Shown piece after piece: positions 46,303-54,443 of a stretch of 64,000 nucleotides of DNA (the first letter of the stretch is position 1; each line of letters opens with the position of its first letter). Made by a program: the position numbers and the translations under genes. This DNA comes from a virus, in IMG/VR virus record IMGVR_UViG_3300042566_000599, positions 1 to 64,000 of that record. One strand, written 5' to 3'. The notes below the pieces were generated by a model. That model saw nothing but the letters and a program-made list of their open reading frames with translations, was not told the origin of the DNA and did not search any database.

Positions 46303-46661
46303 TACTCACTCCCTAACGTGTTTCTAGATGCTCCAGTGTAGCCTGCTGGGCTTCCTGAGTACCATGAAGTGCGAGGTTCTACGTAGTTGCGGTCTACTGT
46401 TACAACATCATCAATGCCCACAGCACGACGGTCGTATCCATAGCGGTCTGGAAATAATCGAATCTGTGGAAGTGGTGGACGAACCATCTCTGCAATCTCT
46501 GTTCCAGGAATAGTTGCAACCATAAGTGCTTGCTGTGTTAGGCGCTCCATGTTAGAAGACCATGGACCGTTGTATTGCCAACGTTTTGCTACTTGGTCAG
46601 GTTGAACAGGAGCACGCCATGGCTTTGTGTGGTCATACACTCCATCATACTTCTGCGTCAT
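46302..46661 (-). CDS. Unknown protein of the 45-49 kb cluster
   Basis: A 119-residue protein rich in Pro, Tyr, Arg and Trp (HTKPWRAPVQPDQVAKRWQY, NGPWSSNMERL) with a middle helix. Perhaps a peptide-like linker or minor structural protein. One-base junction with the preceding gene's stop. Confidence 0.55.
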   Translation of the reverse strand: MTQKYDGVYDHTKPWRAPVQPDQVAKRWQYNGPWSSNMERLTQQALMVATIPGTEIAEMVRPPLPQIRLFPDRYGYDRRAVGIDDVVTVDRNYVEPRTSWYSGSPAGYTGASRNTLGSE

Positions 46662-47311
46662 AGTGCACCTCTATGAGAAACCCAAGATACTGCTTGAGTT
46701 TTATTAGGGATGTCTACACCAAGTTGTTCAGAAGCAGACTTGTATGCGTGCACAAAATGTTGATAACGACCCATAGCAGAAAGGCCGATGTCAGGCGACA
46801 TCTTTCCTCCACCACCACGTGGTGTTGATTTACGCCCAGTTCCTACAAAAGGATGTCCCATAGCAATGTCATAAGCATGACGGTCAATTGTTACTGGTTC
46901 TTTGTTACTTGGGTCGTGAATATTCTCAAAAAAACTACGGACTTTATGTCCACCCAGTACTTCGTGTGGGTCTTCTCCACTGTGAATTCGTCTTGCTTTT
47001 TCTACGTTTGCTGGAAGAAGTGCTCCTGGTACAGAGCCTGTTGTTCTAAGTTCGTGTGCTTGAGCAACATTCTTATCCCAATCATTGAGAGGAGATAATG
47101 CAGCAAGAATTCCTGCTCCTTTACGAACGTCTCCACTACCAACTTTTTTGGCTTCGTCATGAGCACGCTCATACCACTCAGAACCGCCCTTAAGTAGTTC
47201 AGGACTAGACTGGTTATACTTATTTAAAATATTTTGAACATGAACGTGAAACTGTTCTTGGGCTAAATTTTTATCCCAACTACCATGTTCGTTAACTCCA
47301 AAGAATGCCAT
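46658..47311 (-). CDS. DUF7178-like protein
   Basis: From the ATG at 47311 (TAATG junction) a 217-residue helical protein. It has GSEWYERAHDEAKKVG, GAGILAALSPLNDWDKNVAQ, VEKARRIHSGEDPHEVLGGH, KVRSFFENI and VTIDRHAYDIAMG. I recognise this order from a family of actinophage proteins (DUF7178 as I recall). The helix-hairpin-like arrangement and invariant DRHA recall DNA glycosylases of the HhH class, but a catalytic Lys/Asp is not certain. Function unknown. Confidence 0.7.
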   Translation of the reverse strand: MAFFGVNEHGSWDKNLAQEQFHVHVQNILNKYNQSSPELLKGGSEWYERAHDEAKKVGSGDVRKGAGILAALSPLNDWDKNVAQAHELRTTGSVPGALLPANVEKARRIHSGEDPHEVLGGHKVRSFFENIHDPSNKEPVTIDRHAYDIAMGHPFVGTGRKSTPRGGGGKMSPDIGLSAMGRYQHFVHAYKSASEQLGVDIPNKTQAVSWVSHRGAL

Positions 47312-47844
47312 TATTGCCACGCAGGTTTCAAATAAGCCATCATGTTTTGACGGCGTACATCAATTTGACCTGGAGCATCTGATACTAAATTTGACTTACC
47401 ATCATTTACTAGGTGTGGAGCAGGAGTTAGTTGAGTTTGTGGAGCAAAACGCGGTGCACGGTAAACTACCGCACCTTTGCTTGCGTCTGCTTGTGCCAAC
47501 ATTTGACGACGAATACCCATATCTGACGTAAACTCTTGAGGCCAAAAGTACATAGATGGCTCAATACGTTCACCTTTATGAACACCTCGTTGATAAGCCT
47601 TTTGATTTACACGACTCTTTACTGAGTCAAGAAGTCTGTCATCTCGACGTGAGCGGATTGTTCCTAAATAACCGTCTGGATACTCAGCAGATGGGACGCG
47701 GCCAACACCAATACGTGTTGCATCCAGAAGGTCACGAGCAACTGGAGTTCCTGCCCCACCCTGGTTGTTATAACCAGCAAGTCCTCCGCCACCTAATGAT
47801 TGCCAGTTTTGACTAGCGGAAAAGTTATTAGCGCCTGTAGGCAT
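47311..47844 (-). CDS. Gly/Gln/Arg-rich protein, unknown
   Basis: A 177-residue protein with a Gly/Asn-rich start (QSLGGGGLAGYNNQGGAGTP) and several basic segments (TIRSRRDDRLLDSVKSRVNQ). Largely disordered. In line with other members of this cluster. Possibly carried in the virion. Confidence 0.55.
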   Translation of the reverse strand: MPTGANNFSASQNWQSLGGGGLAGYNNQGGAGTPVARDLLDATRIGVGRVPSAEYPDGYLGTIRSRRDDRLLDSVKSRVNQKAYQRGVHKGERIEPSMYFWPQEFTSDMGIRRQMLAQADASKGAVVYRAPRFAPQTQLTPAPHLVNDGKSNLVSDAPGQIDVRRQNMMAYLKPAWQ

Positions 47845-48422
47845 CAGACACCTCTTCCTCTACGGTTCTTTGCAATCTTTGCATAAACTTCATTAATAGA
47901 AATTGGCTTTCCTCGTAAACGTGCGCCACGACTAATGTGAGATTGCTCAGCAAACTCCATAGCCTTTGGTTTTGGCTCCATACGTTCAGCAGCACTCGAC
48001 CCTGTTGAAGTACTACGAAATTCTGGATTAGATTCAATGCCCCTTAATTGACGGCTAAAATAAAGGTTGCCACCTTCTGGACGACGAGTATCCGTACCAC
48101 CGAGGTCATAACCAGCAATCTGCTTATCACGTTCTCCTGCTGAACGAGCAGACTCTAAACTTGTGTGCTTTTGACTTACGTCTTGAAATATTTTATTACC
48201 AGATTTCCAAGCACCCTGATAGTCACTACTAGTTGCTTGTACTTCATGTTCTTTTCTAAAAGACTTTGCTTGTTCAGGAGTTAACGGAGCATCTGTTATC
48301 TTTTCAGCACCTGGTTTTGAGACCATAATGCCAGGTCCTTTTGCAGGTTGAAAGGTTCGTAAATTGCGGCTTGCTCCGCCTTCATTTGCTAGTTTTGCAA
48401 ATTCAGAATTACTCAGCACCAC
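47844..48422 (-). CDS. Unknown protein with LS-x-x-EF start
   Basis: A 192-residue protein starting MVLSNSEFAKLANEGG, similar to the N-terminal signature of the 18-21 kb array. The rest is polar and charged, with a segment GGNLYFSRQLRGIESNPEFR. It ends in a basic RRGRG tail. No catalytic motif seen. Confidence 0.55.
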   Translation of the reverse strand: MVLSNSEFAKLANEGGASRNLRTFQPAKGPGIMVSKPGAEKITDAPLTPEQAKSFRKEHEVQATSSDYQGAWKSGNKIFQDVSQKHTSLESARSAGERDKQIAGYDLGGTDTRRPEGGNLYFSRQLRGIESNPEFRSTSTGSSAAERMEPKPKAMEFAEQSHISRGARLRGKPISINEVYAKIAKNRRGRGV

Positions 48423-48678
48423 GACCTACCCCCTTGTCAGAACGAGGCAAACTAGGGGTAGCGTCATCATCAAACTTGTACACAGAACCAGAACTCTTTT
48501 TTGAGTAAGGTAGAGGTCCGCCCTTACCCATATCACGGGTACGCCAAGCAGTGCGTTGTTCATAGGTTCCGCGAGTAGCAGAACCGTACGATACTGGTGA
48601 CTCTATTTCAGGAGTGACTGGCGTAACAATGCTGTTGTCATCCCCGAACTGTGAATAAGAACGAGGTTGTGTTGGCAC
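48409..48678 (-). CDS. Small disordered protein
   Basis: An 89-residue, Ser/Thr/Pro/Gly-rich protein (MPTQPRSYSQFGDDNSIVTP). No folded core. The start includes a YSQF segment. Overlaps the next gene by 14 bases. Confidence 0.5.
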   Translation of the reverse strand: MPTQPRSYSQFGDDNSIVTPVTPEIESPVSYGSATRGTYEQRTAWRTRDMGKGGPLPYSKKSSGSVYKFDDDATPSLPRSDKGVGRGAE

Positions 48679-48680
48679 TT

Positions 48681-49139
48681 TTAGTTACCGTTGTCCATCC
48701 CGTATGTGAAGTCAGCACTTTGACGTCCACGAACTGAAGGAACAACTTTTGCATTTGAAAGAGTTGCTGATGCTTCAATTGAGTGAACTGCTGGAAACTT
48801 TGCTCCAACAACATAGCGAGCACCCATACGCTCAGACTGTGCTGCATTTCCTGCAGGAACATTCTTGCGATTTGCTTTGTTCATAATTGTTGGGTCGCCA
48901 GCCTGTGTGTTCTTCTTAGGCATCAGTTTTCCACGTAGTGGTTTTGCACTGATGTTAGTTACACCAGAGTAGTCTGTGCCTACGTAACGACGTGGACTCG
49001 ACATGTGTGCTGCTGATGCTAAAACTTCTTCTGGGGTGTCAATACTTCTGTTTTTCATAGTACCTACCGATTCGAGATGACTTGTAGGAGCACCCATGCG
49101 ACGGCGCATTGCGTGACCCATTCCTGACCAAGTTGCCAT
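48681..49139 (-). CDS. Basic small protein, unknown
   Basis: A 152-residue, Ala/Ser/Arg/Met-rich protein (MGHAMRRRMGAPTSHLESVG). No recognised domain. First transcribed gene of the small-protein cluster; 36 bases separate it from SpoVS. Confidence 0.55.
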   Translation of the reverse strand: MATWSGMGHAMRRRMGAPTSHLESVGTMKNRSIDTPEEVLASAAHMSSPRRYVGTDYSGVTNISAKPLRGKLMPKKNTQAGDPTIMNKANRKNVPAGNAAQSERMGARYVVGAKFPAVHSIEASATLSNAKVVPSVRGRQSADFTYGMDNGN

Positions 49140-49175
49140 AATAACTCCCTTGCTTACTCCAAGGATAAGCCCGTT

Positions 49176-49463
49176 TTAACTGGCTGTAATGACGAATACG
49201 ATGGCGCTTATCTCTCCATCGCGGCTTTCAATTGTCGTAAAACCTGGCTTACAGGTTAAGTCCATGCCACGAGGAGCGACATAGCCACGAGAAATTGCGA
49301 TTGCTTTTACAGCCTGGTTCACTGCTCCAGCGCCTACAGCACGTAGTTTGACCTCGTGCTTTTCATAGATTGCATGAGCGATTGCTGATGCAACGGATTG
49401 AGGGTTTGACCCTGCGCTTACTCGTAAAAACGGTTCTTCTGTAGAGGTTACTTCTATAGTCAC
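49176..49463 (-). CDS. spoVS: SpoVS-like Alba-fold protein
   Basis: A 95-residue protein with LRVSAGSNPQSVASAIAHAI, KLRAVGAGAVNQAVKAIAIS, RGYVAPRGMDLTCKPGFTTI and AIVFVI. This is the stage V sporulation protein S family almost throughout. SpoVS has an Alba-like fold and is thought to bind nucleic acid. In phages it could act on transcription or development of the host. It stands between recombination genes and the small-protein cluster. Confidence 0.93.
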   Translation of the reverse strand: MTIEVTSTEEPFLRVSAGSNPQSVASAIAHAIYEKHEVKLRAVGAGAVNQAVKAIAISRGYVAPRGMDLTCKPGFTTIESRDGEISAIVFVITAS

Positions 49464-49518
49464 AGATATGAGTCCTTTGGGTTCGATGTAGTGCCACTCC
49501 TAAGACAAAATAGTAGAA

Positions 49519-50097
49519 CTAATCTCTGGATTGGTCTCGATATTTGATGTCCTGAATTTGGGTTACGACAGCCTCTTCTACCTTGTCCTTGGCTATACCA
49601 GCAGCCAATCTAGCCAGAGCGTATGAGTCGGCAGCATTATCGTCGTTGAATTCTATGCCCCATCTTTTATATATTTGCAGCAACATCTCTTGCTTTTTAG
49701 CGTTCCCTTTACCTGCTGCATACTTCTTTAAAGTCATTGGAGGAACCATTACTGGAAATCTAATGTCGTCATCAAAGTAGTCGTAGATGGTCAACTTTAC
49801 TAGAGCAGATAGTTCACCCAGTACTAATGCGGAATGACTAGCAAGCACAGTGCCTTCCATCGCAATTTTCTGTATGGCATGAGTTTCAGAAATGTAGTCA
49901 AGATGGTCAAACAAAAATTGACGAATGTCTACTAGACGCTCAACACCAAAGTAAGGTGATTTGTATACCCAAGTGTGATACTTAGACGGTTGATTAATTT
50001 GCAAAGCAGTGAAGGCAAATCCAGTAAGAGATTGGTCAATGCCTATTGTTACCGAGTTACCATCTTCAAGATTACCGTCAAATGATTTGGTCGGCAC
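49519..50097 (-). CDS. RuvC-like Holliday junction endonuclease
   Basis: A 192-residue RNase H-fold nuclease: GIDQSLTGFAFTALQ (first Asp), KIAMEGTVLASHSALVLGEL (Glu) and DDNAADSYALARLAAG (last acids). That is the RuvC arrangement. It resolves branched DNA before packaging. Close to RecA and other nucleases in one operon. Confidence 0.9.
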   Translation of the reverse strand: MPTKSFDGNLEDGNSVTIGIDQSLTGFAFTALQINQPSKYHTWVYKSPYFGVERLVDIRQFLFDHLDYISETHAIQKIAMEGTVLASHSALVLGELSALVKLTIYDYFDDDIRFPVMVPPMTLKKYAAGKGNAKKQEMLLQIYKRWGIEFNDDNAADSYALARLAAGIAKDKVEEAVVTQIQDIKYRDQSRD

Positions 50098-50362
50098 GGC
50101 GCTCTCTTTCGGTAATTACCATGTCAACAGTTCCTAGATAACCAGCGCCGTCTACCAAGTTATCCCTCTTATGTTTGTAGGCTTCTCTTGCAATCTTTAC
50201 CCAAGTCATAGCAAGACCGACCTGTTCTTCTGTAAGTTCTATATTAAAGATTACTTCCCATCCCTTTTTGATTCGATTAAAGTTATCAAGGGGATGGTCG
50301 TAAGACTCATTTCTGTCATTGTTTATTAACTGGTGTGCTTCAGGCAAAATTGGTTCACTCAT
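50078..50362 (-). CDS. DUF6378-like helical protein
   Basis: From the ATG at 50362 (ATGA with the upstream stop) a 94-residue protein: ILPEAHQLINNDRNESYDHP, LDNFNRIKKGWEVIF, VGLAMTWVKIAREAYKHKRD and NLVDGAGYLG. I recognise this as DUF6378, common in actinophages. Its pattern (DR...YG/DH... K..R....NLVD..GY) is like small MazG-type or all-alpha NTP hydrolases, but that is a guess. Confidence 0.8.
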   Translation of the reverse strand: MSEPILPEAHQLINNDRNESYDHPLDNFNRIKKGWEVIFNIELTEEQVGLAMTWVKIAREAYKHKRDNLVDGAGYLGTVDMVITERERRADQII

Positions 50363-51234
50363 GGAATTAGTACATACCTTCCTGTTAGCCATTGGTTAGA
50401 TGCAGTTGTTGTTGCGATGCTTGCGTATGTCTCATTAATTGTTGACTTCAAGTTCTTCATCCACCACCCAGCAAAAGCAGCAGTGGAATTGGACGTGCCT
50501 ACAGCAAATTGTTTTGTGCCATTCATTGCAGTATGAAAGAAACGACCATTAGTGTAGAAGTCAGTAGATGTGTGGCCATTGCTGTACAAAGCAATAGTTG
50601 GAGTTGCGTCTTTATTCCAAGCCTCGCCACCTCGTAATGCAGGATTATCGGTTGCTCCAACAGAGACTACATCAGCAATACAAGCAGGAACAGCGATATT
50701 GGCTCTGTTCTTTTCATTACCAGTGGAAGCAATTACTGCTACCTCTTGTTGTTTCAAGGAAGAAATTGTTCCAGTTAATTCGGATGTTGCTCTACATGGA
50801 GCGTTTACTTTTCCTTGAGAGATGCTAACGGCTTTAATATTGTGTTTAGAAGCATTTGCTACAACCCATTCAAGAGCCTTGGTAATATCGTCAATGGTGT
50901 AAGCACCTGCTCTACCATTAGTGCTCAATCCAAGAACTCGAATTAACACAACTTTTGCATTAGGATTTACTCCTGTAAGAATTGAAAGCATGGTTGTCCC
51001 ATGAGCAAAGGCTGGAAGTGAATTGGCTGCAACCGACGCTGCTCCAGTGCCTTCTTGAAAACGTGTTCCGTTAGGACAGGCTGCGTTAGAAACAATACAA
51101 ACTTCGTGAACTACATTGTTTGGAAACAAAGATGCATTAAACCCAACATCAATAATTGCAACAGTAGGCGATTGTGCGTTGGCTGGATATAAACCCCCAA
51201 CCAATAGTAAAACTACAACCAATAACTTTTTCAT
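50359..51234 (-). CDS. Secreted subtilisin-like serine protease
   Basis: A 291-residue S8 peptidase. Signal peptide 1-20 ends YPANA. Catalytic Asp 29 (AIIDVGF), His 78 (FAHGTTML), oxyanion Asn 173 (ASTGNEKN) and Ser 248 (GTSNSTAAFAG) are all present in the right order. It would be exported. Possible roles are cleavage of host surface or rival-phage receptor proteins, or maturation of exported phage proteins such as the large Pro-rich one. Unusual as a replication-operon member. Confidence 0.9.
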   Translation of the reverse strand: MKKLLVVVLLLVGGLYPANAQSPTVAIIDVGFNASLFPNNVVHEVCIVSNAACPNGTRFQEGTGAASVAANSLPAFAHGTTMLSILTGVNPNAKVVLIRVLGLSTNGRAGAYTIDDITKALEWVVANASKHNIKAVSISQGKVNAPCRATSELTGTISSLKQQEVAVIASTGNEKNRANIAVPACIADVVSVGATDNPALRGGEAWNKDATPTIALYSNGHTSTDFYTNGRFFHTAMNGTKQFAVGTSNSTAAFAGWWMKNLKSTINETYASIATTTASNQWLTGRYVLIP

Positions 51235-51698
51235 ACGTATTCCCTCCTTGGCCCTCCAGCCGTTCTACGAGTTATCTCTCTTGAAACTAAAGTGATGTCT
51301 CGTTCTTGGTTATTAAGCATCATTTCTAGAATCTTGCGACGAGCATACTTCTCTTCGAACTTATCTTCAAGTTCTAAAACTTCAGAATCAACTGCAATCT
51401 GTGCTCTAATCAAAGTTACTTTATCGCCTTTTGTTGCAGAACCCATTTTCTCTACCATTAGACGATTAGTCTTTAGGTCTAAGGCTCGTTGAGCCCCTCT
51501 TTCCTGTAACTGCGATTCCGCTAACTGAGAGGCTATGTAATCGGCCCAACCAGTTAACACAGTAAACAACTCAGCCAACTGCTCACTACTAAGAGAAGTA
51601 ATGTCTGGCGGTAGAGGAGTTAACTCATAGGTGGGTTTTGGTACTTCAACAGCCTTTTCTAATAAAGGGTCCCAAGTATTTACGGAATTAAGTCGCAT
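51231..51698 (-). CDS. Coiled-coil protein next to the Cas4-like nuclease
   Basis: A 155-residue, mostly helical protein with long coiled coils (DKVTLIRAQIAVDSEVLELE, DKFEEKYARRKILEMMLNNQ) and a basic end. Overlaps the nuclease gene by 19 bases, suggesting a partner role in recombination. No family recognised. Confidence 0.6.
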   Translation of the reverse strand: MRLNSVNTWDPLLEKAVEVPKPTYELTPLPPDITSLSSEQLAELFTVLTGWADYIASQLAESQLQERGAQRALDLKTNRLMVEKMGSATKGDKVTLIRAQIAVDSEVLELEDKFEEKYARRKILEMMLNNQERDITLVSREITRRTAGGPRREYV

Positions 51699-52528
51699 TG
51701 TTTACACCCATCTCTAGATACGTTGCATTTAGGTATAACATCAGCATCTACTGCATCAATTACTTTTTTAGCAGCGTTAAAAATTCTTTCAACAATTTCA
51801 AAATCAGCCTTTACTGTGAACTCTTTGTAGTCCTGGTCTGCTTTCAACTCATAAAGAAACACAATTTCTTTAGGCGCTTCATCTCCATACATACGACTAG
51901 CCAGTTCTAAGTACATTTGACCCTGCAATAGGTGACTGCGAAATGGTCTACGAATATTCTTCCAAGCCCTTGTAACATCACCATCAGCATCGTACAAAAG
52001 GTCTGGAGCCTCAAACCTCAGAGTTCCTGCTCCAATAGACTTTATTTCTATCAAACAATCTTCACCAAGGTTCTTAATCCAACCATCTGTATGACCAGAA
52101 ATACGTAATGAGTCTTCTCTAAGACTTACTTCACCGTACTCTAAAACATCACATCCGCAATGCTCACACTCTTTAGGTGACAGTCCAAAAGTAATACCTT
52201 TGCAATAAACACAATTAAACTTTCCATACAAGTTACCCATTTCATAAAAACGGTTTTGCCATTTTTCATGGATGGCGTGCCCTTCGTCAAAGATGTTCTG
52301 TAGTCTAAGAGACGGTTTGTCTGGCTTCTTTTTACCGCCTTTTAATAGGTAAAAAGAATACCTATGACACCAATCAGACTTGATAATTTCAGATGGGTGT
52401 AAAACATCTGTTCTTCGGTCTGACTCTGGGCTACGCAAAAGGTGTCTCTCTACATCACCTATAAGACGTGTTTCAGTCTTTTTGGCATCCAAGAACTTCT
52501 TTAGGTCTTTCGACGCTTGAACTGGCAT
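51680..52528 (-). CDS. Cas4/RecB-like exonuclease with Cys cluster
   Basis: A 282-residue PD-(D/E)XK nuclease. LHPSEIIKSDWCHRYSFYLL starts the domain, GHTDGWIKNLGEDCLIEIKS holds the catalytic Asp, Glu and Lys, and the end CNVSRDGCKQCDL together with the early Cys can hold a 4Fe-4S cluster, as in Cas4 and AddB. An extra zinc finger (CVYCKGITFGLSPKECEHCG) is inserted near the middle. It probably trims DNA ends for RecA-type recombination. Confidence 0.85.
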   Translation of the reverse strand: MPVQASKDLKKFLDAKKTETRLIGDVERHLLRSPESDRRTDVLHPSEIIKSDWCHRYSFYLLKGGKKKPDKPSLRLQNIFDEGHAIHEKWQNRFYEMGNLYGKFNCVYCKGITFGLSPKECEHCGCDVLEYGEVSLREDSLRISGHTDGWIKNLGEDCLIEIKSIGAGTLRFEAPDLLYDADGDVTRAWKNIRRPFRSHLLQGQMYLELASRMYGDEAPKEIVFLYELKADQDYKEFTVKADFEIVERIFNAAKKVIDAVDADVIPKCNVSRDGCKQCDLIP

Positions 52529-52845
52529 TACACATCCTTACTAAATATAAACTCTTCTAAGGTCATTTTCTTTTTGTATTTTTTTTGCCACTTTCGTACT
52601 AAAGCGTTCCTTTCTCGATGAGAGAGTCCTCCCCAAATTCCATGAGGCTCGTCTCTAGAGACTGCGTCCCATAAACATGCGTTTTTAACTGGACAGTGAG
52701 TTTTTCCGTTCTCACCAAAACAAAAAGCCTTTGCTTTTTCAGCAATGACTTTGTACTGCTCCTTATCTCGTGGTGGATAAAAGAGGTCAGTATCTTCTCC
52801 TGAGCATTTAGCCTGATATCTCCAGGCGTACTCTGGTTCTTCCAT
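52528..52845 (-). CDS. WhiB-family regulator, copy 2, with unusual Cys spacing
   Basis: A 105-residue protein with Cys 14, 42, 51 and 57, PHGIWGGLSHRERN and a basic helix (RKWQKKYKKK). The WhiB fold is clear, but Cys 42 and 51 are eight residues apart where the family has two (C-x8-C-x5-C). This could change cluster stability or ligand. It is in the recombination operon, unlike copy 1, which is in the early block. Confidence 0.88.
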   Translation of the reverse strand: MEEPEYAWRYQAKCSGEDTDLFYPPRDKEQYKVIAEKAKAFCFGENGKTHCPVKNACLWDAVSRDEPHGIWGGLSHRERNALVRKWQKKYKKKMTLEEFIFSKDV

Positions 52846-52848
52846 ATG

Positions 52849-53166
52849 TTAGGCATCCTTTGTCTTGTCTCGCATCTCTAGGAAATCATTCTCAAGAAGA
52901 ATGACGTAATCTTCCCCATCGAGATGAATGCCTAAAACTGGCATTCTTCCTTCAAGGATTGCCTCTCTAACGTTCTTTTTTAAAACATCGGACTTTACAG
53001 TGAATTGTTTTTTTCCAGTCCACTTGTGCTCAATCAGCAGGTCGTCTGAACGCACATCGCCCTTTCTTGCCCAAAGAGCACCCGACGCCGCATTACGTGT
53101 TCCACCAATGGTTTTGGCAAGACGTTTCTCATGCTTCAGGGACTCTTTTTGCCCTTTACTCCTCAA
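52849..53166 (-). CDS. Hjc/resolvase-like PD-(D/E)XK nuclease
   Basis: A 105-residue protein. LKHEKRLAKTIGGTRNAASG, ARKGDVRSDDLLIEHKWTGK and KQFTVKSDVL show the E...GD...D...E-x-K pattern (Glu 46, Lys 48) of small Holliday junction resolvases. It is the second resolvase-type gene beside RuvC-like. It may act in DNA branch clearing or host DNA degradation. Confidence 0.75.
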   Translation of the reverse strand: MRSKGQKESLKHEKRLAKTIGGTRNAASGALWARKGDVRSDDLLIEHKWTGKKQFTVKSDVLKKNVREAILEGRMPVLGIHLDGEDYVILLENDFLEMRDKTKDA

Positions 53167-53404
53167 GTTCTATTTTGCCTTCCTCGTAACCGTGAAGCAA
53201 CTTAGGAACTATATAGAACAAGGTCTCTCTCCAAAAACACCTGTTACAGCCACAAAAAGGTTCTCCCGATAATGTTTCAGTGACCTCTTCATCTGCTCCT
53301 TCAGAATAAACGGCTTCGAATAACATGTCGGTGTAGGTCTCTACCCCTCGTTCTAACTCTTCTGCCCATTCTGGGTCATTTACAAAAAACTCCTTCTCAG
53401 TCAT
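53156..53404 (-). CDS. Acidic protein with Cys motif
   Basis: An 82-residue acidic protein, helical, with GEPFCGCNRCFWRETLFYIV. Three Cys (C-x-C-x2-C) may bind a metal with a further ligand. Located between RecA and resolvase genes; unknown function. Confidence 0.6.
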   Translation of the reverse strand: MTEKEFFVNDPEWAEELERGVETYTDMLFEAVYSEGADEEVTETLSGEPFCGCNRCFWRETLFYIVPKLLHGYEEGKIELEE

Positions 53405-54443
53405 CGGAACCTACTGATATCGCGTCTGTAGATTCAAGAACAAGTTTTTCTAACTCTTCTTTTAAATCCAATTCACTGCGAAGACTGTCAATGACAGACT
53501 CAGTGCCTTGCCATTTTCTTTCACCGTAGTAATACCATCCACCCTTACGCTCTATAACCCCTTTGACGACTGCAAGAGCAGCGATTTCTTTAGCAAAGTC
53601 ATACTCTCCAGGAAGGCAAGCGCCACCATTTGTAAAGTAAAAGTCAAAATATGCAACTCTTTGTGGGGGAGCCGTTTTATTCTTAAGAGTCCTAACCTTG
53701 ATTCGTTGACCAATTCGGACCTTATTGTTACCTGAACCAAGTTCAATCCATTCATCTCGACGGATTTCACACCGAGTAAAAAATGCATAATTCTTTCCCT
53801 CACCTCCAGGAGTGGTGCGAGGGTCTCCGTGCATTACACCAATCTTCATGCGGTACTGATTGATGACAATACCCAATACTGGGCGTTCTGCTTCAACAAG
53901 GCTTCTTTTCATTGCAGTACCGACAACTCTAAAGAACTTGTTAGTTAGTAGTGCTCCTCTTCCTACAGTTGCTTCGTCCATATTCTTTTCTAACTCAGGA
54001 GAAGGTGATAAGGCTGGAAGAGAGTCGATAACAATTGCGTCTACAGACTTAGACTCAGCAAAAGCAATGACTGCATCATAGGCTTCTTCCATAACGCTAG
54101 TCTCAACGACAATAACTCTGCTGGTATCGACACCACACATTTCAGCATATTCAGGTACCCATGCTTCTGCTGCAACCCAAACAGTTGTGAAGTTTGGGTC
54201 TTTCTCTTGATTAGCAGCGATAGTTTTTAAGGCTACTGCTGTCTTTCCATGAGACGGTTCGCCAATTAATTCATTCCATTGATTTCCAGGAAATCCACCG
54301 CCCAAGACATAGTCGAGAGTTGTAGAACCGCTGGTAAACCTAGGAACAAGGTCAGAACGAATATCATTAGCAAACACAACAACGCCATCACCAAACTTTT
54401 TATTAAGTTGTGCGACAATCTTTTTTGCCTCATCAGTTATCAT
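53397..54443 (-). CDS. recA: RecA-like recombinase
   Basis: A 348-residue recombinase. SGSTTLDYVLGGGFPGNQWN, Walker A GEPSHGKT (61-68), Walker B VDAIVIDSLPALSP and VLGIVINQYRMKIGVMHGDP with TTPGGEGKNYAF (DNA-binding loop L2 region) all match RecA. It promotes strand exchange, repair and recombination-dependent replication. Host-like length; diverged from bacterial RecA, as usual for phage forms. Confidence 0.95.
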   Translation of the reverse strand: MITDEAKKIVAQLNKKFGDGVVVFANDIRSDLVPRFTSGSTTLDYVLGGGFPGNQWNELIGEPSHGKTAVALKTIAANQEKDPNFTTVWVAAEAWVPEYAEMCGVDTSRVIVVETSVMEEAYDAVIAFAESKSVDAIVIDSLPALSPSPELEKNMDEATVGRGALLTNKFFRVVGTAMKRSLVEAERPVLGIVINQYRMKIGVMHGDPRTTPGGEGKNYAFFTRCEIRRDEWIELGSGNNKVRIGQRIKVRTLKNKTAPPQRVAYFDFYFTNGGACLPGEYDFAKEIAALAVVKGVIERKGGWYYYGERKWQGTESVIDSLRSELDLKEELEKLVLESTDAISVGSDD

